This document shows, piece after piece, positions 43,447 to 52,436 of a stretch of 64,000 nucleotides of DNA; position 1 is the first letter of the stretch; every line of letters starts with the position of its first letter. Made by a program: the position numbers and the translations under genes. The notes beneath the pieces were generated by a model. It had not been told where the DNA came from. It was given only the letters and a program-made list of their open reading frames with translations, and made no database searches. The stretch spans positions 61,888 to 125,887 of the forward strand of contig JACMLY010000067.1 of assembly GCA_014379345.1 (NCBI GenBank). Direction: 5' to 3'. This stretch comes from Chitinophagaceae bacterium. GTDB lineage: Bacteria > Bacteroidota > Bacteroidia > Chitinophagales > Chitinophagaceae.

Positions 43447-44595
43447 TTATTGTTTTATACGCCTTCCCTTCCATTCATAACTTCCAAATCTTCCAAGCCA
43501 TCCTGCAATAATTGTATACAGGATATGAAAGGGCTGCATTATAGGAAAATAATTCATTAATTTTTTTTCTGAAAAAAAAATTGCTACAGCATTCACAAAT
43601 GGAAACTCAATAATGATTTTAGCCGCCAGAAGTAATAATAAAAAAAATAACCAGGTGGCCTTCCACAATGAGGAAATTGCCAACACCAAAAAGCAAAGAT
43701 TTATACTATACACGAGCAACAATATCCAGAATAATCTTTTTTCATCATAATGGGTTGCTTTACTGGCCCAACGGATGCGTTGATTAAAAAAATCTTTCCA
43801 GGTATGTACGGCATTGGTAGTAACAACAACCTGCTTGCTTTTCAAATAAAAAACACTGGCAGGATACCGTTTGTAAATTTTATACATCAATAGCATATCG
43901 TCGCCTGATGCAATATTATCCACACCCTGGAAACCACCTACCTCATGAAAGGCCTTTTTTTCATAGGCCAGGTTGGCTCCATTGCACATTGTATGAAATC
44001 TTTTGTATACAGACGCACCTGTAATTCCCTGCAGCGTTAAGAAATCGAGCGCCTGGAATATTGAAAGAAAAGAACCATCGGTTTTGATCTTTACAGGGGC
44101 GGCTATGAACTTTGCCCCGGAAGCGGAATAATAAACTGCTATATCAGATAACCAGTTTGGACCGAATGAGCAATCCGCATCGGTGGTAACAATGAGTTCA
44201 CCTTTTGCAAGATCAATGGCCCTCTCAATCGCCAGTTTTTTGTGTGATCTTGTGGGGAGATTACCGGTAACGGGGTCAGCTAATTTTACAGCCCGTATAT
44301 CAATGGCCTCTCCCGATAAGGTTTGCAGTATATTCCAGGTATTGTCCGTGGAATCGTCATCTACAATAATTATTTCAAACTGCGGGGAAGGGTATGTTTG
44401 TTGCCTGAGTGAATCAATCAACGGGATGAGATTTTTCTCCTCGTTCCTCGCAGCAATGATGACGGAAATAAATACACGTGCGCTGGAGCCTCCGGCAATA
44501 AAATCGGGAATTTGATTCCAGGCTCTTCTGTAATAATCTATTAACAAAGCATAGCAAACAAGCAATAAAAAAAATATAAATAGAAAGATGGCCAT
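43447..44595 (-). CDS. Family 2 glycosyltransferase, membrane-associated
   Basis: A 382-residue GT2 enzyme. An N-terminal helix precedes the GT-A domain: SVIIAARNEEKNLIPLIDSL, IIIVDDDSTDNTW (DDD), ADCSFGPNW (metal DxD-like DAD), GGFQGVDNIASGDDMLLMYK (EDD-like), and QRIRWASK (QxxRW-like). C-terminal helices follow. It resembles chitin- or hyaluronan-synthase-like processive or poly-beta-glucosaminyl enzymes of small size. It lies 13 bp upstream of the ABC permease and may be cotranscribed with it. The acceptor is unknown. Confidence 0.9.
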   Translation of the reverse strand: MAIFLFIFFLLLVCYALLIDYYRRAWNQIPDFIAGGSSARVFISVIIAARNEEKNLIPLIDSLRQQTYPSPQFEIIIVDDDSTDNTWNILQTLSGEAIDIRAVKLADPVTGNLPTRSHKKLAIERAIDLAKGELIVTTDADCSFGPNWLSDIAVYYSASGAKFIAAPVKIKTDGSFLSIFQALDFLTLQGITGASVYKRFHTMCNGANLAYEKKAFHEVGGFQGVDNIASGDDMLLMYKIYKRYPASVFYLKSKQVVVTTNAVHTWKDFFNQRIRWASKATHYDEKRLFWILLLVYSINLCFLVLAISSLWKATWLFFLLLLLAAKIIIEFPFVNAVAIFFSEKKLMNYFPIMQPFHILYTIIAGWLGRFGSYEWKGRRIKQ

Positions 44596-44769
44596 TTAAG
44601 AAAACAAATTGGATACTACAGACTTACAGGGTAAAGGTGCAAATTTTATTTGAAAATGGCTGGTTGTTTACCGAACAGCTCGATTATACTAAGATGGCGA
44701 ATTTCGACAAGTTGTATTTCCATCATTTTAATTGTCTGATTTCAGCAGAAAAAAAATCTATTCTAACTA

Positions 44770-44800
44770 TTTGCATAAACCAGGAAAAAGGGTACTTTTG
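44770..44800 (+). promoter_or_regulatory. Sigma-A promoter of the MarR gene
   Basis: TTTG (44770-44773), 19 bp, TACTTTTG (44793-44800) fits the Bacteroidota -33/-7 consensus exactly. It is the best promoter match I see in the window. Confidence 0.75.
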
Positions 44801-44801
44801 A

Positions 44802-44821
44802 ATAGTTGTATAAACAACTAT
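44802..44821 (+). promoter_or_regulatory. Candidate MarR operator overlapping the transcription start
   Basis: ATAGTTGT and ACAACTAT form a perfect 8-bp inverted repeat with a 4-bp spacer, beginning 1 bp after the -7 box and ending 1 bp before the start codon. The size and place suit a MarR dimer blocking its own promoter. Confidence 0.7.
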
Positions 44822-45262
44822 ATGCCAAACAACCAATTCAAGAAAGGCGAATTATACAGTTTTATTACCGGCAAAGCATCAACAGCCATTGCCAGAAGAT
44901 TACAAAAAAAATTTAACGGTTCGGGATTAAATGTAACAATTGAACAATGGAGTGTTTTGTATCATTTATGGAAGAATGATGGAATCAGCCAGCAGGAATT
45001 GTGTAATGCTACTTTTCGTGATAAGCCCAGTATCACCAGGTTAGTAGATAATCTTGAAAAATCACAATTGGTTAAAAGAGTTGCGTCAGAATCTGACAGG
45101 CGCATCAACATGATCTTTTTAACAAAGCAGGGACAAAAATTAGAGGATGAAACAATGACAATTGCTGAAGAAACTTTAAATGAAGCACTGGAAGGGATTT
45201 CTGTTCAGAATATCAATTTATGTAAGGAAATATTGCAACAGGTATATGATAATTTACAATAA
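44822..45262 (+). CDS. MarR family transcriptional regulator
   Basis: A 146-residue winged-helix protein: LTIEQWSVLYHLW-like opening (VTIEQWSVLYHLWKNDGISQQEL), DNA-reading helix DKPSITRLVDNLEKSQLVKR, wing SESDRRINMIFLTKQG and C-terminal dimer helices. The frame opens at TTG 44732, but ATG 44822 lies just after the promoter and operator. The next gene is an acyl-CoA dehydrogenase 58 bp downstream, which it may also control. Confidence 0.93.
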   Translation: MPNNQFKKGELYSFITGKASTAIARRLQKKFNGSGLNVTIEQWSVLYHLWKNDGISQQELCNATFRDKPSITRLVDNLEKSQLVKRVASESDRRINMIFLTKQGQKLEDETMTIAEETLNEALEGISVQNINLCKEILQQVYDNLQ

Positions 45263-45320
45263 TTAGCGTTTTGTTTCGGAACATTATTTTATTTGAATGA
45301 TCTCAAATTAAATTATTTAT

Positions 45321-47114
45321 ATGAGCACTACCACCCAACAACAAAAAGTTCTTAAAGGAGGCGAATGGATAATTAAAGAAAGTTCAGCCTTCGAAACCTT
45401 TATACCCGAAGAGTATAATGAAGAACAGCAAATGGTAAAAGACATGTGCGCATCGTTTCTTGATACGGAAGTACTGCCCATTCTCGACCGTATCGATAAA
45501 CTTGAGCCGGGGCTGATGCCGTCTCTGGTAAAAAAGGCAGGAGAACAGGGATTGCTCGGCGCATCAATACCTGAACAGTATGGCGGATTGGGAAAGGATT
45601 TTATTACTTCCACCCTGGTGAATGAAGGATTGGGTGGCGGGTTTTCATTTTCTGTTGCCGTATCAGCCCATACAGGTATCGGCACCTTACCGATCTTATA
45701 TTTCGGTACTGAGTCACAAAAGGAAAAATACATTCCAAAACTTTCAAGTGGCGAATGGAAAGGAGCTTACGGATTAACCGAACCAAACAGTGGAAGCGAT
45801 GCCTTGGGTGCGAAAACCTCGGCAAAGCTGAGCGATGATGGGAAACATTATATCCTTAATGGCCAGAAATGTTGGATCACCAATGGTGGATTTGCCGATA
45901 TATATACTGTTTTTGCAAAGGTGGATGGAGATAAATTCAGCGCTTTTATTATTGAAAGAGGTTTCGAAGGATTTACGCAAGGCCCCGAAGAGCATAAAAT
46001 GGGTATCAAAGGATCTTCTACGGTACAATTATACTTTCAGGATTGTAAAGTACCGGCCGAAAATCTTCTGGGAGAAATTGGTAAAGGGCATGTGATCGCC
46101 TTTAATATATTAAATATCGGGCGGCTGAAATTGTGTGCTGCCGCATTAGGAGGTGCCAAGCGGGCTGCTAATACTTCAATACAGTATGCCATCACCCGTG
46201 AACAATTTAAAACCTCCATATCAAATTTTGGCGCGATCAAAAATAAGATTGCTCAAATGGCTATTGATATGTGGGTGTGTGAAAGTGCTTTGTACCGTAC
46301 AGCCCGTTGGATAGATGACAAAGAGCATGAACTGCTGAAAGCGGGCAAACCATTTAACGAAGCCCTGTTGGGCGCTGCAGAGGAATATGCGATCGAATGT
46401 GCCATGTTGAAAGTGTATGGCAGCGAGGTTCTTGATTTCGTTGTAGACGAAGGTGTTCAGATACATGGTGGAAATGGTTTTAGCGACGAATATGTTATTT
46501 CGAAAGCCTACAGAGATAGTCGGATAAACAGGATTTATGAAGGCACCAATGAAATTAATCGCTTGCTAACTGTCGATATGGTATTGAAAAGAGCTATGAA
46601 AGGGAGATTGGATATAATGGGGCCTGCAATGTCTGTTCAAAAAGAACTCATGAGTATCCCTGATTTCGGTAGCAGTGATGATGAGGCTTTTGCAAAAGAA
46701 AAAAGGCTGATCTCAAACTTCAAAAAAGCGATTTTAATGACTGCAGGTGCAGCCGTGCAAAAGCTAATGATGAAGATTGAAGGCGAGCAGGAAATATTAA
46801 TGAATATTGCCGACATGGCGATTGAAACCTTTAATGCTGAGAGTGCTTTACTAAGAGCTATTAAACTGACAGATCAGAAAGGAGAAGAAGGTTGCCGCTT
46901 TGAATTGGATATAACACGGACTTATCTGTATGATGCAGCAGATAAAATTAATAAATATGGGAAGGATGCAATCAATGCATTTGCTGAGGGAGATGAACAG
47001 CGCATGATGTTACTGGGAGTAAAAAGGTTTACCAAAGCCGAACCGTTCAATAGCAAAGAGGCGAAAAGGCGGATTGCCGATAAACTGATAAACGATGGAA
47101 GATATCACCTATAA
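45321..47114 (+). CDS. Acyl-CoA dehydrogenase (VLCAD-like, with C-terminal extension)
   Basis: A 597-residue FAD enzyme of beta-oxidation. The conserved acyl-CoA dehydrogenase blocks are ASIPEQYGGLGKD, YGLTEPNSGSDALG, KCWITNGGFAD, GIKGSSTVQLYF, VQIHGGNGFSDEY and RINRIYEGTNEINRLL, where the Glu of YEGTNEI is the likely catalytic base. About 170 extra residues after the catalytic domain match the VLCAD/ACAD9 C-terminal domain, which suggests long-chain substrates. A terminator hairpin follows. Confidence 0.93.
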   Translation: MSTTTQQQKVLKGGEWIIKESSAFETFIPEEYNEEQQMVKDMCASFLDTEVLPILDRIDKLEPGLMPSLVKKAGEQGLLGASIPEQYGGLGKDFITSTLVNEGLGGGFSFSVAVSAHTGIGTLPILYFGTESQKEKYIPKLSSGEWKGAYGLTEPNSGSDALGAKTSAKLSDDGKHYILNGQKCWITNGGFADIYTVFAKVDGDKFSAFIIERGFEGFTQGPEEHKMGIKGSSTVQLYFQDCKVPAENLLGEIGKGHVIAFNILNIGRLKLCAAALGGAKRAANTSIQYAITREQFKTSISNFGAIKNKIAQMAIDMWVCESALYRTARWIDDKEHELLKAGKPFNEALLGAAEEYAIECAMLKVYGSEVLDFVVDEGVQIHGGNGFSDEYVISKAYRDSRINRIYEGTNEINRLLTVDMVLKRAMKGRLDIMGPAMSVQKELMSIPDFGSSDDEAFAKEKRLISNFKKAILMTAGAAVQKLMMKIEGEQEILMNIADMAIETFNAESALLRAIKLTDQKGEEGCRFELDITRTYLYDAADKINKYGKDAINAFAEGDEQRMMLLGVKRFTKAEPFNSKEAKRRIADKLINDGRYHL

Positions 47115-47132
47115 AGCAAGTTCCATTGTTAA

Positions 47133-47160
47133 TAAGCCCCGCTGTATGGTGGGGTTTTTT
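47133..47160 (+). terminator. Intrinsic terminator after acyl-CoA dehydrogenase
   Basis: AAGCCCC and GGGGTTTT pair around a 10-nt loop and are followed by a run of T. It lies 20 bp after the stop codon. Confidence 0.8.
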
Positions 47161-47229
47161 ATTTTAGGGTTTGAATAAATCCTGATTGTATCTTTATCAA
47201 CATTCTAAAAAATACATTCATATCATAAT

Positions 47230-47646
47230 ATGAAGAATTCATCAAGACGAGAATTCATAAGGGATTCGGCGAAAACCGCAGCCGGTATAGGATTTATCTC
47301 ATTAACATCAAATTCTGAATTTGCAATGACAGCATCAAAAAACCTTTTTGTTCATCACGTATACTTTTGGTTGAACAATCCCGACAGTTCAGAGGAGTTA
47401 AAGAAACTACTGGAGGGCCTTCAAAAACTATCGACCGTTAAAACAATAAAAATGTTTCATATCGGAAAGCCTGCCGGAACAAACCGGGATGTGATCGATG
47501 GCTCTTATTCGGTTTCATGGCTTTTATTATTCAATAACCGGGCAGACCAGGACAGTTACCAAACAGATCCAATTCACCTGAAGTTTATTGACGAATGCAA
47601 ACATTTATGGAAAAAAGTGGTGGTATACGATTCAATCGATACGTGA
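47230..47646 (+). CDS. Dabb family protein with a Tat-like signal
   Basis: A 138-residue protein beginning SRREFIRDSAKTAAGIGFISL, a Tat-type signal. The rest fits the stress-responsive A/B barrel (Dabb): FVHHVYFWLNNPDSSEELKKLLEGLQKLSTVKTI, FHIGKPAGTNRDVIDGSYSVSWLLLFNN and DQDSYQTDPIHLKFIDE. Dabb proteins form small dimeric barrels; the substrate is unknown. It is a single-gene unit. Confidence 0.85.
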   Translation: MKNSSRREFIRDSAKTAAGIGFISLTSNSEFAMTASKNLFVHHVYFWLNNPDSSEELKKLLEGLQKLSTVKTIKMFHIGKPAGTNRDVIDGSYSVSWLLLFNNRADQDSYQTDPIHLKFIDECKHLWKKVVVYDSIDT

Positions 47647-47802
47647 AATAATTCAGAATGAGCAATTATTACGCTCTGCGGCGAAAATTGCAAAACAGAC
47701 CCTCCATTCGGATGCATCCTGGCAAACACTGACGGCAAAATAATTGAGGCTTCAGAAAAGCCAGTTATCTCAATGGTATAAGCAATGGTTAGCGGCCTAA
47801 CA

Positions 47803-48585
47803 TTACTTATCGGTAACGGGCCTCTTTTCAATTAAGAATTTCCAATAGCGTTTTGGCATATGTCGTATATGTAAGTTCATATTTCTTCTGGCTGCAATAT
47901 TCACGCTGCTGAAATATTGTTGCCATAGTTGTTGGTACAATGTCTCTTCTTCCGCAATACAGGGGCCGATATTTTTCCCGTTTTCAGTTTCCGGGTTGAA
48001 AATCATCTCAACAAATTCGGTCGTACTTAAGTCATAGAATATTCCGTAACGTCGTTGGACATCATAGATCATCCATTTTTGATCGGCATACCTTTTCTGA
48101 AAATGTTTTATGATTAGTGGGAGGACATTGTAATCTGGTTGTACAGTTGCATAATATAATTGATCCTTCGTTAATTGAAATCGTACAAAGGCTTCCATTC
48201 TATGTTTTTCGCGTGCTACTTTGTTTGCAGTTTCGGCGACCATTAAAACAGAAGGATCACTGTAATCATATTCTACACTGGTAGCACACCGGAATACATA
48301 CTGCACATAGCTTAGGATTGTATTTTCGATCCTTTTAATTTCTGACAAGTAGGTTTTATAAACTTGTCCCTGAGCTTTTTGGGATATACGTTGTTGTAAG
48401 CCTTGCCAAACCCTGGCTGATTTTATAGGATCAGTGACAGTGAAGTGATCGTTTCCAAAAATGTTTTTTTGATGATCTTTGTATTTTGTGAGACAGGCAT
48501 CTTTTAACCTGTATTCATACACATCAAATATTGCCGTAAGCAAGCCTTCAAAGCTTCCGTCATAGATTACGGTATTCATATTCAA
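47803..48585 (-). CDS. TIGR03915-type protein (partner of radical SAM DNA-repair protein)
   Basis: A 260-residue protein beginning NTVIYDGSFEGLLTAIFDVYE, the characteristic start of the TIGR03915 (DUF4130) family. It always pairs with the radical SAM protein TIGR03916. Its start overlaps the partner's stop by 4 bp (48582-48585). The family is thought to act in an alternative DNA-repair or DNA-modification pathway, but the reaction is not known. Confidence 0.93.
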   Translation of the reverse strand: MNMNTVIYDGSFEGLLTAIFDVYEYRLKDACLTKYKDHQKNIFGNDHFTVTDPIKSARVWQGLQQRISQKAQGQVYKTYLSEIKRIENTILSYVQYVFRCATSVEYDYSDPSVLMVAETANKVAREKHRMEAFVRFQLTKDQLYYATVQPDYNVLPLIIKHFQKRYADQKWMIYDVQRRYGIFYDLSTTEFVEMIFNPETENGKNIGPCIAEEETLYQQLWQQYFSSVNIAARRNMNLHIRHMPKRYWKFLIEKRPVTDK

Positions 48586-49835
48586 AATATTTTTAGTTGA
48601 GATGAAAAGTTCGGACGGTACTTACTATTACCAACGAAAAGTATTTGATGCCGGATCTGCTTTTCGGTCAGATCCCTTTTTTGAAATGCGGTACCGTTAC
48701 AGGCAATGAAATATTTTGCGCGATTAAAAGCAATTCCTATTTTTTTTAAATGCTCCCAGTTTAGTTTCTTAAACATTCTGGCATCACATATTTTTTTGGC
48801 CGACTGAATTCCAATACCAGGCACACGCATCACCAAATGAAGATCTGCTTTATTGATATCGAGAGGAAACAGATCAAGGTGTCTAAGTGCCCAGCTCAAC
48901 TTTGGATCAATGTCCATATCAAGATGGGGATCCTGTAATGATACGATTTCATTGACCTGAAACCCGTAAAACCGCAGAAGCCAATCGGCCTGGTACAAAC
49001 GATTTTCCCGGATCATAGGTACGGGAGTGCCAATAGCCGGAAGGCGATTATCATTACTGATAGGTATATAGCCCGAATAATAAACCCGTCTTAGATCCAT
49101 TTTTTTGTAAAACTGATCAGCCATCCATAAAATCTGGAGATCGGTTTCCGGAGTAGCCCCGATGACCATTTGCGTACTTTGGCCTGCGGGAACGAATAAA
49201 GGCGTTTTTTTATATACTTTTTTTTCTTCGCGATTTTGCAGAATTGCACCTTTCAGATACTTCATCGGCCCGATCATATCCTCTCGTTTTTTGTCGGGAG
49301 CCAGTAAGCGCAAACTATTTTCGGTTGGCATTTCAATGTTTACACTGAGCCTGTCTGCATAAAGTCCAGCCTCCTGTAACAATTCGTCACTTGCTCCCGG
49401 AATGGTTTTTAAGTGGATATAACCATTAAAATGATGCTCGGTCCGAAGTTTTTTGGCAATGCGCACCAGCCTTTCCATTGTATAATCGGCATTTTTGAAT
49501 ATTCCGGAACTCAAAAAAAGGCCTTCAATATAGTTACGCCGGTAAAAATGAATGGTAAGATCAACCACTTCTTCAATAGTAAAAGCCGCTCTTTTGATAT
49601 CATTGCTGCGCCTGCTCACGCAGTAGCAGCAATCATAAATGCAATGATTGGTTAGCAGTATTTTTAACAAAGAAACGCAACGCCCGTCTTCGGTATACGC
49701 GTGGCAAATTCCATTACCTGTTGTTCCCAACCCTTTTGATTCATTTTTTCGATGGCTCCCGCTGGATGCGCAGGAAACATCATATTTTGCGGCATCCGCA
49801 AGAATATTCAATTTCTCAAAAATCCGGTCACACAT
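48582..49835 (-). CDS. Putative DNA modification/repair radical SAM protein (TIGR03916)
   Basis: A 417-residue radical SAM enzyme. The [4Fe-4S] motif is NHCIYDCCYCVSRRSN (CxxxCxxC as CIYDCCYC). TCASSGSHR-type Cys residues occur near the N terminus, and a helix-hairpin-helix DNA-binding motif near residues 320-340 (MRVPGIGIQSAKKICDARMF) supports DNA as the partner. It is followed by its usual companion (TIGR03915) with a 4-bp overlap. The substrate is unknown. Confidence 0.93.
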   Translation of the reverse strand: MCDRIFEKLNILADAAKYDVSCASSGSHRKNESKGLGTTGNGICHAYTEDGRCVSLLKILLTNHCIYDCCYCVSRRSNDIKRAAFTIEEVVDLTIHFYRRNYIEGLFLSSGIFKNADYTMERLVRIAKKLRTEHHFNGYIHLKTIPGASDELLQEAGLYADRLSVNIEMPTENSLRLLAPDKKREDMIGPMKYLKGAILQNREEKKVYKKTPLFVPAGQSTQMVIGATPETDLQILWMADQFYKKMDLRRVYYSGYIPISNDNRLPAIGTPVPMIRENRLYQADWLLRFYGFQVNEIVSLQDPHLDMDIDPKLSWALRHLDLFPLDINKADLHLVMRVPGIGIQSAKKICDARMFKKLNWEHLKKIGIAFNRAKYFIACNGTAFQKRDLTEKQIRHQILFVGNSKYRPNFSSQLKIF

Positions 49836-50268
49836 ATTGCTAAATTAAGTAGCAATCATATACCAAAATATTTAGTTTAATATTTAAAGGAATATTTTGT
49901 TGTTTCTTAACAACTGGCGAATAGACCGAAGAAAAAACCGCCTTTTTGATTCCTCAGTAACGGAGTAAATCCCGCTGATGATGCTGTGTTCGGTTCAACC
50001 GACGCTCCTATAATGGAAACTCCCGGTCAGTGATATTGAACAGATGAAGGGATTTGAAAGCATATGCAAGTAATTTTTTAATAGACCACTTAACAAATGA
50101 TTAATCTATTTCTTGCATATTAAAATTTTATATCGTTATCTTTGTTCCGTTAATATTTGAGCTATATAGCATTTTAGTATTTGAACGATATTCTGCTATT
50201 TGTCCGCGGTTAGTCTTCTTTACTCTGCTTTTTACTCGAATTTTTTGTAAATCTTAATTTTCAGTTTA
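49836..50268. other. Intergenic region with promoter and long leader of the RRM gene
   Basis: This 433-bp divergent region carries a promoter at 50112-50144 and a leader of about 120 nt before the RRM start codon. The leader is T-rich with no obvious ORF. The half nearer to the radical SAM gene shows no clear feature. Confidence 0.5.
50112..50144 (+). promoter_or_regulatory. Promoter of the RRM gene
   Basis: CTTG (50112-50115), 21 bp, TATCTTTG (50137-50144) fits the Bacteroidota -33/-7 pattern. It predicts a ~120-nt 5' leader, as often seen for cold-shock-type messages. Confidence 0.6.
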
Positions 50269-50616
50269 ATGAACATTTATGTTTCAAATTTAAGCTTCAA
50301 CGTGGCCGATGAAGACTTAAAAGATTTTTTTGCAGACTATGGAGAAGTATCGTCTGCTAAGGTAATTACGGATAAATTCACCGGTAAATCCCGTGGATTT
50401 GGATTTGTTGAAATGCCTGATGATGAAAGTGCTAAAAAAGCAATTCAGGAATTAGACCAGGCTGTTGTAGAAGGTAGAACCATTGGTGTTTCCGTGGCTA
50501 AACCTAAAGAGCAGCGTTCCGACAACAGATCCTTCTCTGGTGGAGGTGGTAATCGTGGCGGCGGCGGCGGTGGAAATCGCGGCGGCGGCGGTGGCGGTTA
50601 TAATAACAGATATTAA
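50269..50616 (+). CDS. Glycine-rich RNA-binding protein with one RRM
   Basis: A 115-residue protein: residues 1-80 are a canonical RRM with RNP2 IYVSNL and RNP1 RGFGFVEM. The tail (about 88-115) is RGG-type, with GGGGNRGG repeats. Such proteins bind single-stranded RNA; Bacteroidota use them in post-transcriptional control and cold response. The long leader and a strong terminator suggest high, regulated expression. Confidence 0.95.
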   Translation: MNIYVSNLSFNVADEDLKDFFADYGEVSSAKVITDKFTGKSRGFGFVEMPDDESAKKAIQELDQAVVEGRTIGVSVAKPKEQRSDNRSFSGGGGNRGGGGGGNRGGGGGGYNNRY

Positions 50617-50638
50617 TCTGATATTACTTCAACTATAC

Positions 50639-50664
50639 AAAGGACCCTTCATGGGTCCTTTTTT
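50639..50664 (+). terminator. Intrinsic terminator after the RRM gene
   Basis: AAAGGACCC and GGGTCCTTT form a 9-bp stem around a 4-nt loop, followed by a T run. Confidence 0.9.
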
Positions 50665-50792
50665 GTGTTAAACAATGAGGTCTTCTGATCCTCGCAATAT
50701 TTCTTGATTATATATAACCGTTTCCTGGTTACTATAATAAAATATTCAAAGGATTTATGAGTTCATTCGATACATTTTAATAGCTGAAACTG

Positions 50793-50800
50793 TAAATTTG
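50793..50800 (+). promoter_or_regulatory. Candidate -7 box of the korB-like gene
   Basis: TAAATTTG matches TAnnTTTG and lies 18 bp before the start codon. A clear -33 element is not visible. Confidence 0.4.
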
Positions 50801-50818
50801 TAGACTACAATAAAAATC

Positions 50819-51853
50819 ATGAGCGAAACGATTACTACAGTACCCGTGTTATCTGCCAAAGATTTTTCCACCGACCAGGAAGTTCGCTGGTGCCCAGGTT
50901 GTGGCGATTATTCGATTTTGGCACAGGTACAGAAAATTATGCCTGGTCTCGGAATCCCCAAAGAAAATATAGTGATTGTTTCCGGAATTGGCTGCAGTAG
51001 CCGGTTTCCGTATTACATGAATACTTTCGGTTTGCATTCTATTCATGGCAGGGCAACGGCCATCGCTTCCGGACTGAAAGCGGCACGTCCCGACCTGAGC
51101 GTATGGATTGTTACAGGCGATGGCGATAGCCTGAGCATCGGAGGTAACCATACTATTCATTTATTACGTCGCAATTTCAATGTAAATATTCTGCTTTTCA
51201 ATAATCAGATTTACGGACTCACCAAGGGTCAATATTCTCCCACTTCCGAGCCTAAAAAGGTTACTAAGTCTACTCCTTATGGAAGTATAGATCATCCTTT
51301 TAATCCTTTAGCCCTGGCAATGGGAGCCGATGCCACATTTATTGCGAGAAGTATGGATCGTGATCCAAAACATTTACAAGCTTTGCTGGTACGTGCTCAT
51401 CAACACCAGGGGACTTCTTTCCTTGAGATATATCAGAACTGTAATATTTTTAATGATGGCGCTTTTGAAGCTTTCACCGAGAAAGGCACTAAAGCCGATA
51501 ATGTATTGTTTGTAGAGCAGGGCAAACCACTTATTTTCGGTGCGTCACAAAACAAGGGTATTAAGTTAGACGGTTTCAAACCGATCATAGTAGAACTGGG
51601 TAATGGCATCAGTGCAGATGATCTTTGGGTGCATGATGAGAAGGATTTTTATAAGGCCCAGACCCTTGTTCGAATGTTCGACAATCCCAGTATTGAAGGT
51701 CATCTTCCACGCCCCTTTGGTGTTTTTTACCAAACCGACAGGCCCTGTTATGAAGAAATGCTTTCTCTTCAACTGGAAGAAGTAATTGGAAGTAGGGGAA
51801 AGGGAGATCTCGATAAGTTGCTTAGAGGCAACGAGACCTGGACTATCCAGTAA
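50819..51853 (+). CDS. korB: 2-oxoacid:ferredoxin oxidoreductase beta subunit
   Basis: A 344-residue thiamine-diphosphate subunit: VRWCPGCGDYSILAQVQ and GIGCSSRFPYYM (cluster cysteines), TGDGDSLSIGGNHTIH (ThDP/Mg motif), LFNNQIYGLTKGQYSPTS. It would form 2-oxoglutarate or pyruvate:ferredoxin oxidoreductase with an alpha-gamma subunit, which normally lies directly upstream. Here the upstream gene is the RRM protein with its own terminator, so the alpha subunit is encoded elsewhere or was separated. Confidence 0.92.
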   Translation: MSETITTVPVLSAKDFSTDQEVRWCPGCGDYSILAQVQKIMPGLGIPKENIVIVSGIGCSSRFPYYMNTFGLHSIHGRATAIASGLKAARPDLSVWIVTGDGDSLSIGGNHTIHLLRRNFNVNILLFNNQIYGLTKGQYSPTSEPKKVTKSTPYGSIDHPFNPLALAMGADATFIARSMDRDPKHLQALLVRAHQHQGTSFLEIYQNCNIFNDGAFEAFTEKGTKADNVLFVEQGKPLIFGASQNKGIKLDGFKPIIVELGNGISADDLWVHDEKDFYKAQTLVRMFDNPSIEGHLPRPFGVFYQTDRPCYEEMLSLQLEEVIGSRGKGDLDKLLRGNETWTIQ

Positions 51854-52436
51854 TAATGCAGGATGTGTAGCTAAATCATCAATTAAATCTTCGGGTTGCA
51901 TTTACTTCTATTGTTCAAAGGGCAAAAGATGGAAATTTCCTTGCATCAGGCATAAAAATAAAAATGCCAGCGATGGAAATCGCCGGCCTGTGCTTACCTC
52001 TGAAACCACAAAAAGAAAGAATTTGAAATGAGGTAAAATCTCAATAAAAGTTTATCGTACTATCATAAATACTAGAGCGAATATTATCTTTCACACAGGA
52101 ATAAACACCGTTTCACGGATGTTAGAAACAACTTGTGGTGACACAAAAGCAAAGGATCAACAAAAACAGAGGTAGCGATTGGGTTTTATAGGTAGCGGAT
52201 GCCCGAACAATAATAATACAGGTAAAAATGGTAAACTATATTTCTGAATTGGAATTCTTAACTGGAAATTGGATGGTCGGGAATAAGGAGATTGGATAGA
52301 ACTTTTTATGCCGAAGGAGGATAGTCGCTCAAAGCATAAGGTTGGTAAAAATAAAGACTGTTTTCTTAATAATCAATATTTTTTGCAAATATTTCTTTTA
52401 CATGATCCGGATGATCTTTTCTCTACGCAAAACTTG
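51854..52436. other. Non-coding region, no gene recognised
   Basis: This 583-bp gap between convergent korB and the cupin gene has many stop codons in all frames and no codon structure. A weak hairpin CCAGCGAT / ATCGCCGG occurs near 51968. I find no tRNA, promoter pair or repeat array. It may hold an untranslated RNA, a decayed gene or just A+T-rich spacer. Confidence 0.5.

Noticed and set aside
47574..47831. 85-codon minus-strand ORF
   Set aside because: Overlaps the ends of two good genes on both sides and shows no conserved motif.
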